Source: Maea johnstoni (Eukaryota > Annelida > Polychaeta > Spionida > Magelonidae). Taken from it: a stretch of DNA of 64,000 bases. Positions 49,401 to 63,540 of this stretch are shown here, piece by piece (the stretch's first letter is position 1; every line of letters begins with the position of its first letter). The stretch covers positions 26,847,490 to 26,911,489 of the forward strand of contig OZ012685.1 of NCBI GenBank assembly GCA_963942565.1, in the 5' to 3' direction. The translations under genes were made by a program, and so were the position numbers. Under the pieces are notes generated by a model that saw only the letters and a program-made list of their open reading frames with translations, was not told the DNA's origin and made no database searches.

Positions 49401-49726
49401 GGAGTTGACCCAGCGGGACAAAAATTGAGGTTGTAAAGTACAAGATGACCAATTACATTTGATGTACTAGAATGTAGTTAAATATCTCTATCTAGATGTG
49501 TTTTTTTGTTATTATTATTTTTTTTTTCATTTCAGACTAGTGAGACCACCTAGTGAACCACACTTGAAACTGGCCTTGCTCTTGCCGTTTCCATTATCGC
49601 TCAAGCACATTCTTAATGGAAAGACAACTCACCTTCTCTCATTTTTTGGTCCAGCTCATCTAATGTTGGTTCAATAAGTTCCCATCCCTCGGGAGGAGGT
49701 TTTCGGCTTTTCCTTACTTTCGGCAT
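46424..49726 (-). CDS. BUD31: BUD31 homologue, spliceosomal protein (G10 family)
   Basis: Four coding exons on the minus strand: 49633-49726, 47857-47979, 47018-47184 and 46424-46474. Phases match and give exactly 144 residues, the same length as human BUD31. The sequence is near-identical to the family: [77 protein letters not shown] and the cysteine-rich zinc-binding end ([27 protein letters not shown]). BUD31 is a nuclear protein of activated spliceosomes, contacting pre-mRNA and U6/U2 regions. It is head to head with PDAP1. All three introns contain transposons: a nested pair in intron 1, a 188-bp element in intron 2 and a family A copy in intron 3. Confidence 0.98.
46528..46732 (-). mobile_element. 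Family A element in BUD31 intron 3
   Basis: Plus-strand text runs from taccccttccaacaatgctg, through ttggtattcattggatagct and gtacccatgtgccagggttt, to attggcaaaattagccacca and gcaaaataaggga. Slightly eroded at both ends. Confidence 0.83.
46798..46984. repeat. Two-copy tandem repeat of about 92 bp in BUD31 intron 3
   Basis: atttttc-aataatttcaaa, then caaggtgtatataggccaa, ttcatgaggg-tact and catgatcaattaaaaacac occur twice, near 46798 and 46889. Entirely intronic; it does not touch a splice site. Confidence 0.85.
47561..47748. mobile_element. 188-bp inverted-repeat element in BUD31 intron 2
   Basis: Left end caggcaacaggtgaacttgg, with gtatgacggac, pairs with right end gtctgtcatatccaagtttg followed by cctg, once a 6-7-base insertion in the left arm is allowed. 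Both ends abut TA. A small MITE, superfamily uncertain. Confidence 0.65.
48351..49319. mobile_element. 969-bp element with 8-bp target duplication in BUD31 intron 1
   Basis: aaggtatc at 48343-48350 and 49320-49327 is an exact 8-bp direct repeat. Inside, ggtcatgttgtacttggcga and tcgcaaagtacaacacgacc form terminal inverted repeats of about 40 bp with few mismatches. Eight-base duplications occur in hAT, P and Merlin elements. The GG start does not fit the usual hAT end, so the superfamily stays open. The interior holds many near-palindromic caattctggtacgtaccaga-type motifs and a second element at 48398-48815. No coding frame. Confidence 0.82.
48398..48815. mobile_element. 418-bp hAT-like element nested in the 969-bp element
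   Basis: cagaattg at 48390-48397 and 48816-48823 is an exact 8-bp duplication. The termini tagggctgtgctcatcagcc and gcctatcgagcccagcccta are inverted repeats starting TAGGGCTG, a hAT-type end. Inside, cggtagtgcttggaaaagtg (about 48490) and cacttttccaagtactaccg (about 48585) form a further 23-bp inverted repeat. CpG-rich, no transposase. Confidence 0.87.
49320..49632. other. BUD31 intron 1, remainder; solitary transposon ends
   Basis: Contains a G run (49370-49382), a ccttagggagttgaccc segment shared with the LINE-like element at 32.27 kb, and at 49425-49450 an isolated copy of the terminal repeat of the 969-bp element (ttgaggttgtaaagtacaag followed by atgacc). The acceptor and donor of the flanking BUD31 exons are intact. 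Confidence 0.5.
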
Positions 49727-50207
49727 TATTGCTCTATTTCCTTTTTAATGAACTCAGAATGTGGTAGCTATTCGACCAACGCAATTGTTTAGTTTGCTAA
49801 GGGTGGGCGGTTTTTATGTTCGGTATAAGCCACACATGCTAACAGTCACTGCAGCGGAAGTAAAAGGCGGATGTAAATCGATCAGCCCTACAGATAAATA
49901 TACGATAACGCGCATACGGAATATTATACATAAGACACAAACTTATATTGTACACATAAAACACAATCTCTCTCAATTATAGATATGAAAAGTTTGAATA
50001 AACAACAAGATATCAGAAAAAAAATTAAGAATAGTTTTTGACTTGATGATTAATATTACATCTTTTTCTTTTCGTTTTGGAATCTTTACCAACTTTTATA
50101 TTATCTCGGTTTAGGTTGTCACACATGCGCACTTGCTACATCAAACAGGAACAAGAAAGTGGAATCCTCATTGTAACTTTTAGGATCTATTCTAAACAGC
50201 TGTCAAA
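49727..50207. promoter_or_regulatory. Shared BUD31-PDAP1 divergent promoter region
   Basis: 481 bp separate the two start codons. Visible candidate sites are an ETS-type CGGAAGTA at about 49854-49861, and NRF1-like catgcgcac at about 50124-50132 with a related acgcgcata near 49908. These motifs are typical of TATA-less housekeeping promoters in animals. No TATA box stands out near either start codon. Assignment as a bidirectional promoter rests on gene orientation and spacing. Confidence 0.65.
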
Positions 50208-53200
50208 ATGCCTAGAGGTGTGTATTTTGAAAATGTTGTGATCTTTCCACGCACAACCCATGACAGATTTGATATCTTTGTCAAAAAAGTATCTTACAGT
50301 TTCTCGCTGCCTTTATGCTAGATTGTCAGACAGTTTCATTACAGTGACAGTGTGAAACTGCAGCAAGCATGTGCCTGTATCATAGTGTATGGCATAAACC
50401 ATGATAACTTGTTCATTCACTCTCATGTTTGTAACAAGTAGCAAAAGCAGTTTGATTGGCATCAAGGCCAAATCAGTAGCTCTTTTGTACACTTGTAAAT
50501 TGTGTTTGAAGATTTTGGCGATTCTTATCACAAATGTCAAGTTAACTCGCGGGATCAGGATTTAATAATGGAAATGGGAGATTTTTCAATCTTAATCATC
50601 ATCTTGTTTTTATTTAATGGTTTCTTCGCTCTCATGACTTTAGAATGTTGATTCGATTAGATTTTGCAGAGCTTCCTAACTGACAGCTTTGTCCGTACCC
50701 TGAATTTGAGCTAAGCTCGAATGTGGCTGAACCCTATATTCGCGCAGCAAACTCAATCAAAAGTTTTGAGAGAAAGTTGGAAATGATTGTATATAGTCCT
50801 ATGGCAATTCATTCCTCATATATATGAGTCCTCCATCCTATTGAGAATGACTGGGGAAAAGTCAAAATTTTCTTTTCCAATTGTTCTTTGAGAGAAATCA
50901 ATCTTCTTGACCATCTTGATTTTTCAAACAAATAATCAAGAATAATTAAAAGTGTGTTGTGTAAATCAAGCAATTACGATAATAAAATAAAGGGCTATGC
51001 ATAGAGACAGACATCACAACATGGAGACAGCATCTGTGAATTGGCACATAGCACTGAATGTGAGGCACTATCTAATTAAGTACAAAGCAGCAGATTTAAA
51101 CAGAAGTGCAGTCAGGCATGAACTAAATAGTGCATTGTGGGGAAAATATTGGCAAGAAGAAATATAGGGGTTCCCTGCATGACCGGATGTGCCAAAATGT
51201 TACTCCCATCTACGCGCATGGGACCACATTGTTGGACCCTCACAACTTTTTCTGGTACATATACAGATTGGATATATACATTATATCTACATACGTACAC
51301 ACAAGTTACATGATTGCTGGCTTGCGTTCGCTGCATAAAATGCAGCGCGGCACTTGTGCGCTCGCTATAAACTGGGTGATAAGAGTCGGCTCTGGCCAAA
51401 AGCTTCAATTATCAATTATTTTCCATCACATTAAAGTATTTTTATATCATCAATCTTTGTAAAATGCTTGAGCGGATATACAAGGTAATACAGGTAATCT
51501 GGCTTATAATGGATCAGTGGTGAAAAAAGACAGTAGCCCACCGGTCCGTTTCTACCAAAAATTTGAATGGGCTAGTAAAAGTATATATGTTTACTTGCCC
51601 AGAAGTCTACTAAATATTCCGACCACATTGATTAATTTAGTAGGCATCACATCCAGTTTCACATTTCTTCTACATTAGATTTTAACTGTCACAATTCATA
51701 AATTTAGCACAATTAACCATGAATATTCAGTTATGAAATGGCTGTTTGCTACCACTTAGGTTATCAAAGGGATATGGACCACTAATTTTTCTGGTGGACC
51801 ACTGAACTATTCATTTTGATGGACCATTTGACCACCCAGGCTTAGCAAACTGTTTTCTGCACTGACAGATGCCCATAAAACATACTCGCAGATGACGGAT
51901 GAATTATCTGGTCCCATAGAAAATCACCTGAGGCCTAAAAAAAAAAGATGTTCGTTTCCTATTACCCTACCTACCCTTATTTTTGGCCCCTACCCTAATC
52001 TTATTATTGCCCAAAATATTTTTCTTTTTTAAAGCAAGGTAAAAGTTTGTAATTGCTTCATATTCCATGCATGGCATCCAAAAAAAATGAAAAAAGAAAG
52101 AAGAAAACATCAAATATCAGTATATAATACTAGTTCAGTGGATTAAAATATATCTAGATACCCAACTACTTTAAATGTTGCTATTTTGCTTTACATTTAC
52201 ATCTAATACAGCATGGAGATGAGAAAAAAATATATGATAAAATAAAATAAATTCCCTACCTACCTACCGAAGCGACCATATTTTTGGTTTAGGCCTGAGT
52301 AAAAAAAGATATCGCATATGACCACGATGACAGACAGATTTTATTGGTTCAACTTCATCCATCATATACAAGGTTACCTGTATATCAATAGGTGACAAAG
52401 TACCATCTATTGAGACTTTGACAGCTCTGTTGACTATGTTTTTCAGGTGGTGGTGGTGGAAGCCGAGGAAGAGGAAAAGGAGGCGGACGTCACAAGGGGA
52501 AGAGTAGAAGATTTACTAGTGAGGATGATCTCAAAGCACAAGCGGAAATAGAAAGGAAGAAGAAAGAATGGAGGGTAAATGATATACCTCACTCTCAGAG
52601 TTAATTTCTTATTTATAAAGAGGAATAAGTCATGCACACCTATAATGTTGATTAGATGTTAGGAATATTTAGTGATTGGCACCTATAAATCTTTTGCAAT
52701 ACAATACAATATTGATATTGCCTTAATGATACTATATCGGAGCATTATTTTTAATGATACTTCTTGCCTCCCAGAGACTTCATTTTGTTAGATTTTGCAC
52801 TGCCAACTATTTGAAATATTTTGCTGATAAATAGAAAGCCGCCTTCATTTGGAAATGTCCGGGTAACAGTAAGGTCAATTTTATATCGTTAAGCAGTATC
52901 GTAGAACAGATCTTTTAGCGATACGGTATTTTTTCCTATTTGATATCGATATTTGGTAATGGTATTATATCAAGTACCGGTACCGATCTCTAGAAATATT
53001 ATTGGCTTCAATCTATATACTATATTAGGTTAATAATTAATGTTTAATAATATGTAGCATTTGTGCAAAACACCTGTTGATCTAACACCTATTTCTCTTG
53101 AACTTGGTGAAGTTTATCTAGGTAACAGCTAGTGTCTGTAGGCTATTTAAGAAGTTGAACAATGCTTATAGCTGACCTGCCAATTTAAATTGAGGGAAAC

Positions 53201-55323
53201 TAAAAATTACAGAGCGCTTCTCCACCCATACCTGGCAGCCATATTAGTCCCAAATTAAGCTCGGTGAGAGGAATTTACCTCCATACTATCTTACAATTAA
53301 ACCCAATACAGGTTGTTTCATAGGTATTTATTTCAACATTTCTTAATAATCATGCTGTTAAAAGCAGTGGTTGATTTCAGTAAGCCGATTCAATTCAGGG
53401 CATTTAATTTTACCATTAATTGTTTATGTCATAGCTTAAGTGGGGCTTTCCGAGTCATCAGATTCTACATCAGCCTGGCCTAACCATTGTTTGGTACATA
53501 TGATGTTTTCAGAGGCAGCAAGGTCTGGACAGCGAGGAAAGTTCAGAGGAGGAGGAGGAAAAAGCCCTGAGGGTGCCAAGGCAGCAGAAAGTGACAGCGA
53601 AACATCATCATCATCAGAAGATGAGGATGTAAGTTTCTATTTTTGAAAAGAAAGACATGAATATCTTGCAATTGATATAGTTCCCTGATAGAGTAATACA
53701 AGCACAATGTGTGAGGAATAATATCCACAGTTTATCTGGGCTTAACCCTTAAGGTTGTCAAATTGATCTGCAATCACAAATATAAGTCTGGTAATCAAAC
53801 ACATTCATATCTACTTGTCTGATGAAAAATTTACTTTTTTAGAATGTGTGTCAACCGCACATTTTTTTACCTTCATAAACGTTTTCATGTTCTGTAATAA
53901 ATTCATCTGAATAGTCAAACCTTTTAGGAAATATGTTTAAAGGTCAAATGAATGTATCTTTGTATGCTTCTAATTATTGCTATTATTCAGTACTCTTCAA
54001 TCACTAGATCCTAAGTTTATTTTGTCATTGTCCATGTTCAAACATATCTAGTTATAATATGAATATGTTAGTCCTCTCATTTATATGTGTTCTTGTATTG
54101 TCCAATTCAGAAGCCTAAAAAGGGAGTCGGCCATCTAATTGAAGTAGAAAATCCTAATCGAGTTGTGAAAAAAAACAAGAAAGTATCAGAACTAAATGCA
54201 GGAGATACAGAAAAACCTCAACTTTCAAGGAGAGAGAGGTAAGTCATAACCCATTTACACTCAACAGATTTCCAAACAGTGTGAACACCTATTAATAAAA
54301 GTTTTATTGAGAATAAAATTAAAGGTGAGATGAGAATTTAAGTATAAACAGTGACTCTATTTAACCCATTTAATGTTTATGATAACAAGATTTCAGGGGT
54401 TTTATTTACTATAAGGATGAAAGGTTTTGTTTTCTAACAAAATGGGATATATGCTGTATTTTGACTACTGTAATGGTATGTTTAGCTTACAAAAGGGATT
54501 GTATGAACTACAGGTATTTGAACCTCCTTAGATGTGCTGCGAGATATGACTATCTACTAAAAGGAAATGGAATAGTTCTCTTCTGCAGTTGATAATAAAC
54601 TATAGGACATTCAATTATTTTTTCCAATTCTGGGCACCCAGTTTCCAAATCCTGTGTTAGGAGAATCTAAATGTGCTTCTTTTTGTAATACAAAATGCAT
54701 GCATACACCTGATGTTTCCAGGGAAGAGCTGGCCAAGCAGCAAGCACGTGCAAACTACCAGAAGATGCACATGGCCGGCAAGACTGAGGAAGCTCGAGCT
54801 GATTTAGCAAGACTTGCAATCATCAGGAAAGAGAGGGAAGAGGCAGCAAAGAAAAGAGATGCTGAAAAACAAAGTAAGACGTTTGCCGTTGATGTCAGAA
54901 ATAAATAAGAAAATAAGATGAGTTTATTTATATTACACACAGAACATATGTAGATGATACTAAATACAGAGACATTATTGCAGATAGGCGTTTTTCATAT
55001 AGATCTCTCTTTTTCTAATACAGTTTTAAAATTTGTTTTTGATAACTTTAAGTCAGGAATTGAGGGTTAGAACATAGATCTGCTTATATTATGACAATTT
55101 TTTGTAACATTAATGAAAATAAAGTAACATTAATATGTTTTATATGCCTAACTGATCAATAGCAGTGACAGTTTGTTTAAGTGTTTTACAGTTTGTAATT
55201 TTAGTGGTACAGCAGAATTAACAATTGTCTTCTATTATGATATCAATGAAGGGGCATCAATACTGATTCTCTCTTTTCCATCTTTCAGTGAGGGACGGAG
55301 CTAAAGGAGGGAAGAAGAGCTGA
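50208..55323 (+). CDS. PDAP1: PDGFA-associated protein 1 (28-kDa heat- and acid-stable phosphoprotein)
   Basis: Six coding exons: 50208-50217, 52447-52574, 53515-53628, 54111-54238, 54722-54873 and 55289-55323. All have GT-AG borders and compatible phases, giving 188 residues (human PDAP1 has 181). The N-terminus is basic and Gly/Arg-rich ([16 protein letters not shown]), then RRFTSEDDL. An acidic serine tract ([13 protein letters not shown], ending about residue 84) fits casein-kinase-2 sites. The conserved PP28 region follows: [36 protein letters not shown] and [15 protein letters not shown]. The protein is a cytosolic/nuclear phosphoprotein reported to bind PDGF-A and RNA-related partners; its function is poorly defined. 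The tiny first exon carries only three codons plus one base. Exon 3 begins at the second of two close AGs. It shares its promoter with BUD31. Confidence 0.96.
51926..52297. mobile_element. Family B-related element in PDAP1 intron 1
   Basis: aggcctaaaaaaaaaagatg, then ttcgtttcctattaccctac, at the left and catatttttggtttaggcct at the right are inverted ends of the GGCCT type. The right half (catttacatctaatacagca, tggagatg, aaattccctacctacctacc) also matches the fragment at 19.5 kb. Confidence 0.72.
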
Positions 55324-55820
55324 CCAATCGGCAGTGCTAAAAAACAATTCTGTAATATCCCTATTCCATTTCTTATGAAATTATTGCCTAGTGCTGGTTA
55401 AGGAGGAGCTGAAGTGTATTTGCTTTATATCATGGGATATCCTTAATATCCTGTATCACTGAGTATGTATGTCAGAGTCTGCTTTAATGGGGGTTAAGGT
55501 TACATTATTGTCTTAGTGTGCTGATAAAACATGTTTGACTGGATTTACATTTTTGAGATAGAATTTGCTGTTGGATAATCAGACCTTCATAGCCATGCAA
55601 CATATCCTTTAGGAAAGGTCTGGTTAACCTGTAAGGTAAAATAATAAATGAAAAACACCAAGATTTTATGTAATTGCATCCTTCAATTTATTGGTTTAAT
55701 TGTTCTCACAGGTTTCACAGGCGTATGTAAAAGTGTCCAGGATAATATTGAGCTGTAAAGTGAAACTGGTGTCATGGATCAAAACATTAACCTAGCTGTG
55801 TGCACCAATCATATTATGCT
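55324..55820 (+). other. PDAP1 3' UTR
   Basis: Untranslated sequence after the stop at 55321-55323. The first AATAAA downstream is at about 55643-55648, giving a 3' UTR of around 340 bp. Confidence 0.5.
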
Positions 55821-56035
55821 TTAACCCTTGTGTGGCTGATGGCTAATATGGCCAATGCAAAATGATGCAAAATATCTGAAAAAAATTACTGAAAGCCTGG
55901 AACATGGGTACTCATCTGAGAGTAATCAGTGAGAGCTATTTAATGAATACCAACATGACAGGGTTTAGATGGTTTTTCAAAAATCTTTGCATCCTTGTGT
56001 GTTGGATGAAAGTAGCCTTAGCATAAGAAGGGTTG
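55821..56035 (+). mobile_element. Family A element, nearly complete
   Basis: Starts ttaacccttgtgtggctgat and runs through ggccaatgcaaaatgatgca, aacatgggtactcatctgag and taatgaataccaacatgaca to gcataagaagggttga. The left TTAA is intact and the right is TTGA. Confidence 0.87.
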
Positions 56036-59076
<3,041 letters not shown>

Positions 59077-59218
59077 AACCATTTAAACTCTGTCCTGTTG
59101 GTATCGATTTGAAAGCTCTCGCTGAGTACTCTCATATGAGTACACATTTGCCCGGGTTTCAGTCATTTTTCAGGGTTTTTTGCATCTTTTTGTATAGGCC
59201 AAATAAGCCACCAGGAGG
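59077..59218 (-). mobile_element. Family A element, partial
   Basis: aaaccatttaaactctgtcc, ttggtatcgatttgaaagct, gtacacatttgcccgggttt and ataggccaaataagccacca are present. The far third is missing, and the near end stops at ccaggaggg. Confidence 0.75.
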
Positions 59219-59406
59219 GCTGTCTTTTGGTATCAGATTAGCATTTCTTCTTTGATTTGTTTCCAAAAGACATATTGATATGACATAATTGATATAAACA
59301 AAATAGTAACTCTTTGGTAGGTTTAATTTGGAGGTATCTGATTATCCTAGATATTTAGAAGGCTATGATGAAATATGAGTTTATTTTGATTAAGGTTCTC
59401 AGTTTC

Positions 59407-59526
59407 TTAACCCTTATGCTGTTGGTGGCTAATTTGTAGAATACAAAATGATGCAAAAACCTGAAAAATGACTGAAACCCTGGCACATGGGTACTCATGT
59501 GAGAGTACTCAGTGAGAGCTATCCAA
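59407..59526 (+). mobile_element. Family A element, left half
   Basis: Starts ttaacccttatgctgttggt and stops abruptly after cagtgagagctatccaa, about 120 bp in. It is in the opposite orientation to the partial copy 190 bp upstream, so the pair could be pieces of two insertions. Confidence 0.8.
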
Positions 59527-59978
59527 GAAGATAGACACCATTGTAACTCATTTATGCTTAAAATGCCATAGAAGGTTACTTTGGTGATGTACCTCTGACC
59601 AACATATCTTTTGTAAAATATCAGCAGAGATTTTTCAGATCTAAGCTAATGAACACTACCGTTATACTAGATTGTAAATCCATACATACGGAATGGAAAT
59701 ATTTGTTGAAAGAATCATGTAATTTTCAATTATCATCACTTTTCTGCAATATTACCCGGCAAAAAACAACGCCTAACTACAACCACTGGCAACTTTTTCA
59801 CATGCCTTGGCTGAGATTCAAACCCAGGCAGTGGTGATAGACAGCAAGCAGTCAGTGGCAACACCTTGGATCAGACGCATGGCCCGTTTTTATGGAGAAT
59901 TCAAGGGGAAGATGAAATGGTTAAAAGCAATGACAAGCTTCTTGCACCTGGTGGGGATAGCCTTGTAAGATGCCTGAG
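59527..59978. other. 3' flank of the arrestin-domain gene
   Basis: Probable 3' UTR and flank on the minus strand. No other feature is recognised. Confidence 0.35.
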
Positions 59979-62900
59979 TTACTTTCTAAATCCTGGCATA
60001 GCAGCAAATACCTCAGACTCTGTAAAAAAATGAAATATAATAAGACAACAAGGTTAAAAAAATGACCTTTTTTAACAAACAGGGTGATAATGCATCCCTT
60101 TTTCTGGACTAACATTTGTGCAGAGATGATTAAAAATAGAACATGTTATGGCTAGGGATTGGCATCTTTGAAATGTTTTGTGATACAATGCGATTTATTG
60201 ATATTCCTTTACAATATCTTAAAAATATCTTTAACAATACTACCTACCCCCCACAAACCTATTTTTGTTAAATTTAGTACTGTTAGCTTCAGAAATTTCA
60301 CTAATAAATAGAGAACAGCCTTCATGCAGAGACGTCCACAAAGCAGTTAATTGTATTTAGTTATGCTGTACCACTACAACATATCTAAAAAAATACAATA
60401 CATTTCCCATTCAATATTGGTATTTGGTATCATATTCAATATCAGTATTAACCCCTAATTATGGCCTAAAAAGTAATCTTTTCCCATTTGTCAAGAAATG
60501 GGGAGGCTGGCATTCTTATCAAGCTGTACATACCAAGTTCCTCTTGGCTGACTGAGCAATCCATGGTGGGCATCACTCTGCAACCAAACATCCAATCAGA
60601 AGGTACGAACGAGCGCCACTGAAACAAAACAAATGCAGCCCTTATTTATTTTGCAAGATGTTAACTGTGAAAGGTATTTTCCAGATACCTTGATACCCCA
60701 ATGAAATTTGTATCTCCCTTTATGAAAAATGTTGGTCTGTAACCTTGGTATCACCATGCCTAGTACAGTTAATGGGATCTTATGTTCTTTGAGATAAAGA
60801 TACATAATTTTGTGTCTTATTTACCTGCTCAATAGGTTGGGCGGAAACACATAGTGCTAGTACGGTGAATGATATATCATGTTTATTCAGATGAAGGTAT
60901 ATAATTATGTGTTTTATCTATCAGCTCAATGGGATGGGCAGAAGTACACAGTGCTGGTACTGTTAATGATATCTCATGTTCCTTCAGATGCTTAGGTATA
61001 TATGTGTCTTATTTACTTGCTCAATAGGTTTGGCAGAAATACATGGTACTGGTACAGTTAATGAGATCACATGTTCATTAAGATGAAGGTATATAATTAT
61101 GTCTCTCATTTACCTGCTGAATAGGTAAATGAGATAAATATTTACCTATATCAATATAGGTAAATATTTAGGCCGAAATACATAGTACTGGTACAGTTAA
61201 AAGATCTCATGTTCATTAAGATGAAGGTGTAAAATCTCGGTTTTATTTACCTGCTCAATAGGTTCGGGAGAAACACATGGTACTGGTACAGTTAATGAGA
61301 CTTCTTGTCCATCAATGCATATTACAAGGTCTATATGGTAGGAACACTGAAATTACAAAGAGCATTGATTACAAATATTTCCAATAAAAATCATAACGTA
61401 CCAACAGATTGAGATGTTCATGTCTCCACCAGCATATTGTATTGAAACTTAGTTCACTTAAAGCTATTTGTATTAATGAATTTACATGCATCATATATGG
61501 TATCATTGTGTCCATGATATTGGTTTATAACCATGAGGATGTTGATATTTCAGACACCGTATAAGTAGAAAACTTTTCGATGGTCCACCAAACCCTTTAA
61601 TCTACTGTTTAAGCAATGCTTGACTGCAGCAACCATTTTGTTGATTGTTCTCTCACAAAGGCATATTTTAGGAAATTTATAGAAATACTTTTTCAGATGC
61701 CAGTTAATGTTGATTTGGGCTGGAAGTATTTCAAGACCTCTCAGCATTTGTGTGGAACACAATTACACCTCTGTCAAACAGCTGGAGCAATTTCCTGTGG
61801 CCCATATTATTAGGAATAACATTAATAGTAAAATTTCACTAGTTATGAGAATAATATTAGATTCTTACATATACAAGGTGGCCATAAGTTGTGGGAGGCA
61901 CAGGGACATTGTTGTCATCCCTCAGAGGGATCAGGATACCCTTCAGACCCCTGGAATAACAATCAGAGAGAAAATACTCAGAATACTGTAAAGCATCACC
62001 AACATCAACACATTATAAAAAAGACAAAGACCCCTACATTTTGAAAAACATTTGATTAGTCAACTTACAACTTCCCTTCAAATATTTTGTTAATCCATGC
62101 CTCATATCATTCCCAAGTTTTTTTTCAAAAGTCCAATAGATCAAGATGACTAATATGAATTCTTAAAAATGAATGCGATATTATGCCAGAAAAGCGACAA
62201 TAATAAAATTCCCTATTCCAAACTCACCTATCAAGGTGAATATCTGGCGTGGCATGCATGGTCTTCTCCCACACTACATAGGCGCCACCTTCAGGTAAGA
62301 TTGTGGTATGGAGATCCTCTGTGGGTGATATTATCCTTGTGGTCCCCTTGCCATTCCTGACATTCTCTTGCTTCTTGTGTGATATGTGGACTTCTCTCAC
62401 CAACTGTAATAAGAGTATTAGTATAGGGATACACTAAGTAACATATAAGATCACACCTGCACATGGGATCTCCTGTTAATAGATTCAACCTGCCTCGAAA
62501 ACTTGGTCTTTAAATTCCAAGGCTGTCATTGCTTAACCCTTATTCTGCTGGTGGCGGATCTGACCAATACAAAACGATGCAAAAAAGCTTAAAAATGACT
62601 GGATGGTGCCATATAGGTACTCATCTGAGAGCACTCAGTGGGAGCTTTCTAATGAATACCAACATGACAGAGTTTAGATGGTTTTTAAACATTTTTGCAT
62701 TTGTGTGCTTTGCACAAAAGTAGCCTTAACATTGGAGGGGTTGAAATTTTTTTTGATTTGCTAAATTGGTATTTTCTTCCAATTATCCATCATTTTGATA
62801 ATCTTCATTTGATAAATACCCAAAGATAGGCATTCAATGCTGTCATGAAAAATCATGCACAACCCATTAATCATTTTGTAATTATCCTGCCTCACTTTTT

Positions 62901-63540
62901 TTATTATCATAGAAATACATTATAGACAACTGCTTTCAAACAACATGATAGGAGCCAGAGAACCAGAACTCTGACAAAATCCAGAGCTCCCTGCCCCTCA
63001 AATGAGTCTTCATTTTCATTTATTTTTTTAAATTTTGATGCATTGACAAAGCTGGCTGTATTGTTTGAGGATAGTAAAATCAATATATTGCTACATAACA
63101 TATATAACCCCTACTAAATTCTACATGATGAACATGTGGGATTATTTACCTGTTGGAGAAGACCACCGGTCTCGATGACCCAATAATGCCTGTAGCACCC
63201 ACAAACCTCCTCACTGTTTAGCAAATATCTTCGGGACAAGACCATTTTTCACAACATATAAAAGGAAAATGTTGATCTGAAGCCTTCCCATAACTTTCCT
63301 CCAAATATTTTGAGAATTCATGATTAGTCCCGAAGTTCTTTTCATGTGTACCATACGTACAGATGACACTTGTCAATCAAATCTCCATACATATAATTTT
63401 CTAAATGTCACTCAATCATTTTATAATGAAAAATACTCACCTTGTATGTTATAGACTTTATTTGTTTATAAAAAGGTGCATCACTTATATTTAAGGACAA
63501 TCTGACTCTGTCTCCATATGCATAAATGTTCTTGTCCAAC
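59979..63540 (-). CDS. Arrestin-domain protein, C-terminal part (gene continues past the window)
   Basis: Seven minus-strand exons join in phase: 63441-63540, 63150-63206, 62228-62403, 61869-61950, 61251-61346, 60534-60618 and 59979-60019 (stop). They encode about 211 residues. The order fits an arrestin C-terminal beta-sandwich: LDKNIYAYGDRVRLSLNISD, then VIETGGLLQQLVREVHISHK, an ILPEGGAYVVWEKTMHATPD hairpin, IPLRDDNNVPVPPTTYGHLV, then YHIDLVICIDGQEVSLTVPV. In alpha-arrestins (ARRDC family) this fold binds membrane-protein cargo for sorting and ubiquitination. No PPxY motif is seen in the C-terminus (QEELESEVFAAMPGFRK), unlike many ARRDCs, so the exact subfamily is open. The start of exon 63150-63206 is the least certain border. 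The N-terminal arrestin domain should lie beyond 64 kb. Confidence 0.75.
60815..61346 (-). repeat. About five tandem copies of the 3' part and donor of an arrestin-gene exon
   Basis: On the minus strand the true exon (61251-61346) ends CCTATTGAGCAG|GTAAAT. Its last 50-odd bases plus donor recur downstream in the intron. The marker tactggtacagttaa (plus strand) starts near 61281, 61186, 61047, 60952 (tgctggtactgttaa) and 60855 (tgctagtacggtgaa). Spacing is 95-97 bp apart from one interval of 139. Several copies retain a ttacctgctcaatag-type donor. Divergence rises away from the exon, as expected for progressively older duplicates. Confidence 0.88.
62533..62744 (+). mobile_element. Family A element in arrestin-gene intron
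   Basis: Starts ttaacccttattctgctggt and runs through ctgaccaatacaaaacgatg and taatgaataccaacatgaca to cttaacattggaggggttga. Essentially full length. Confidence 0.86.
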
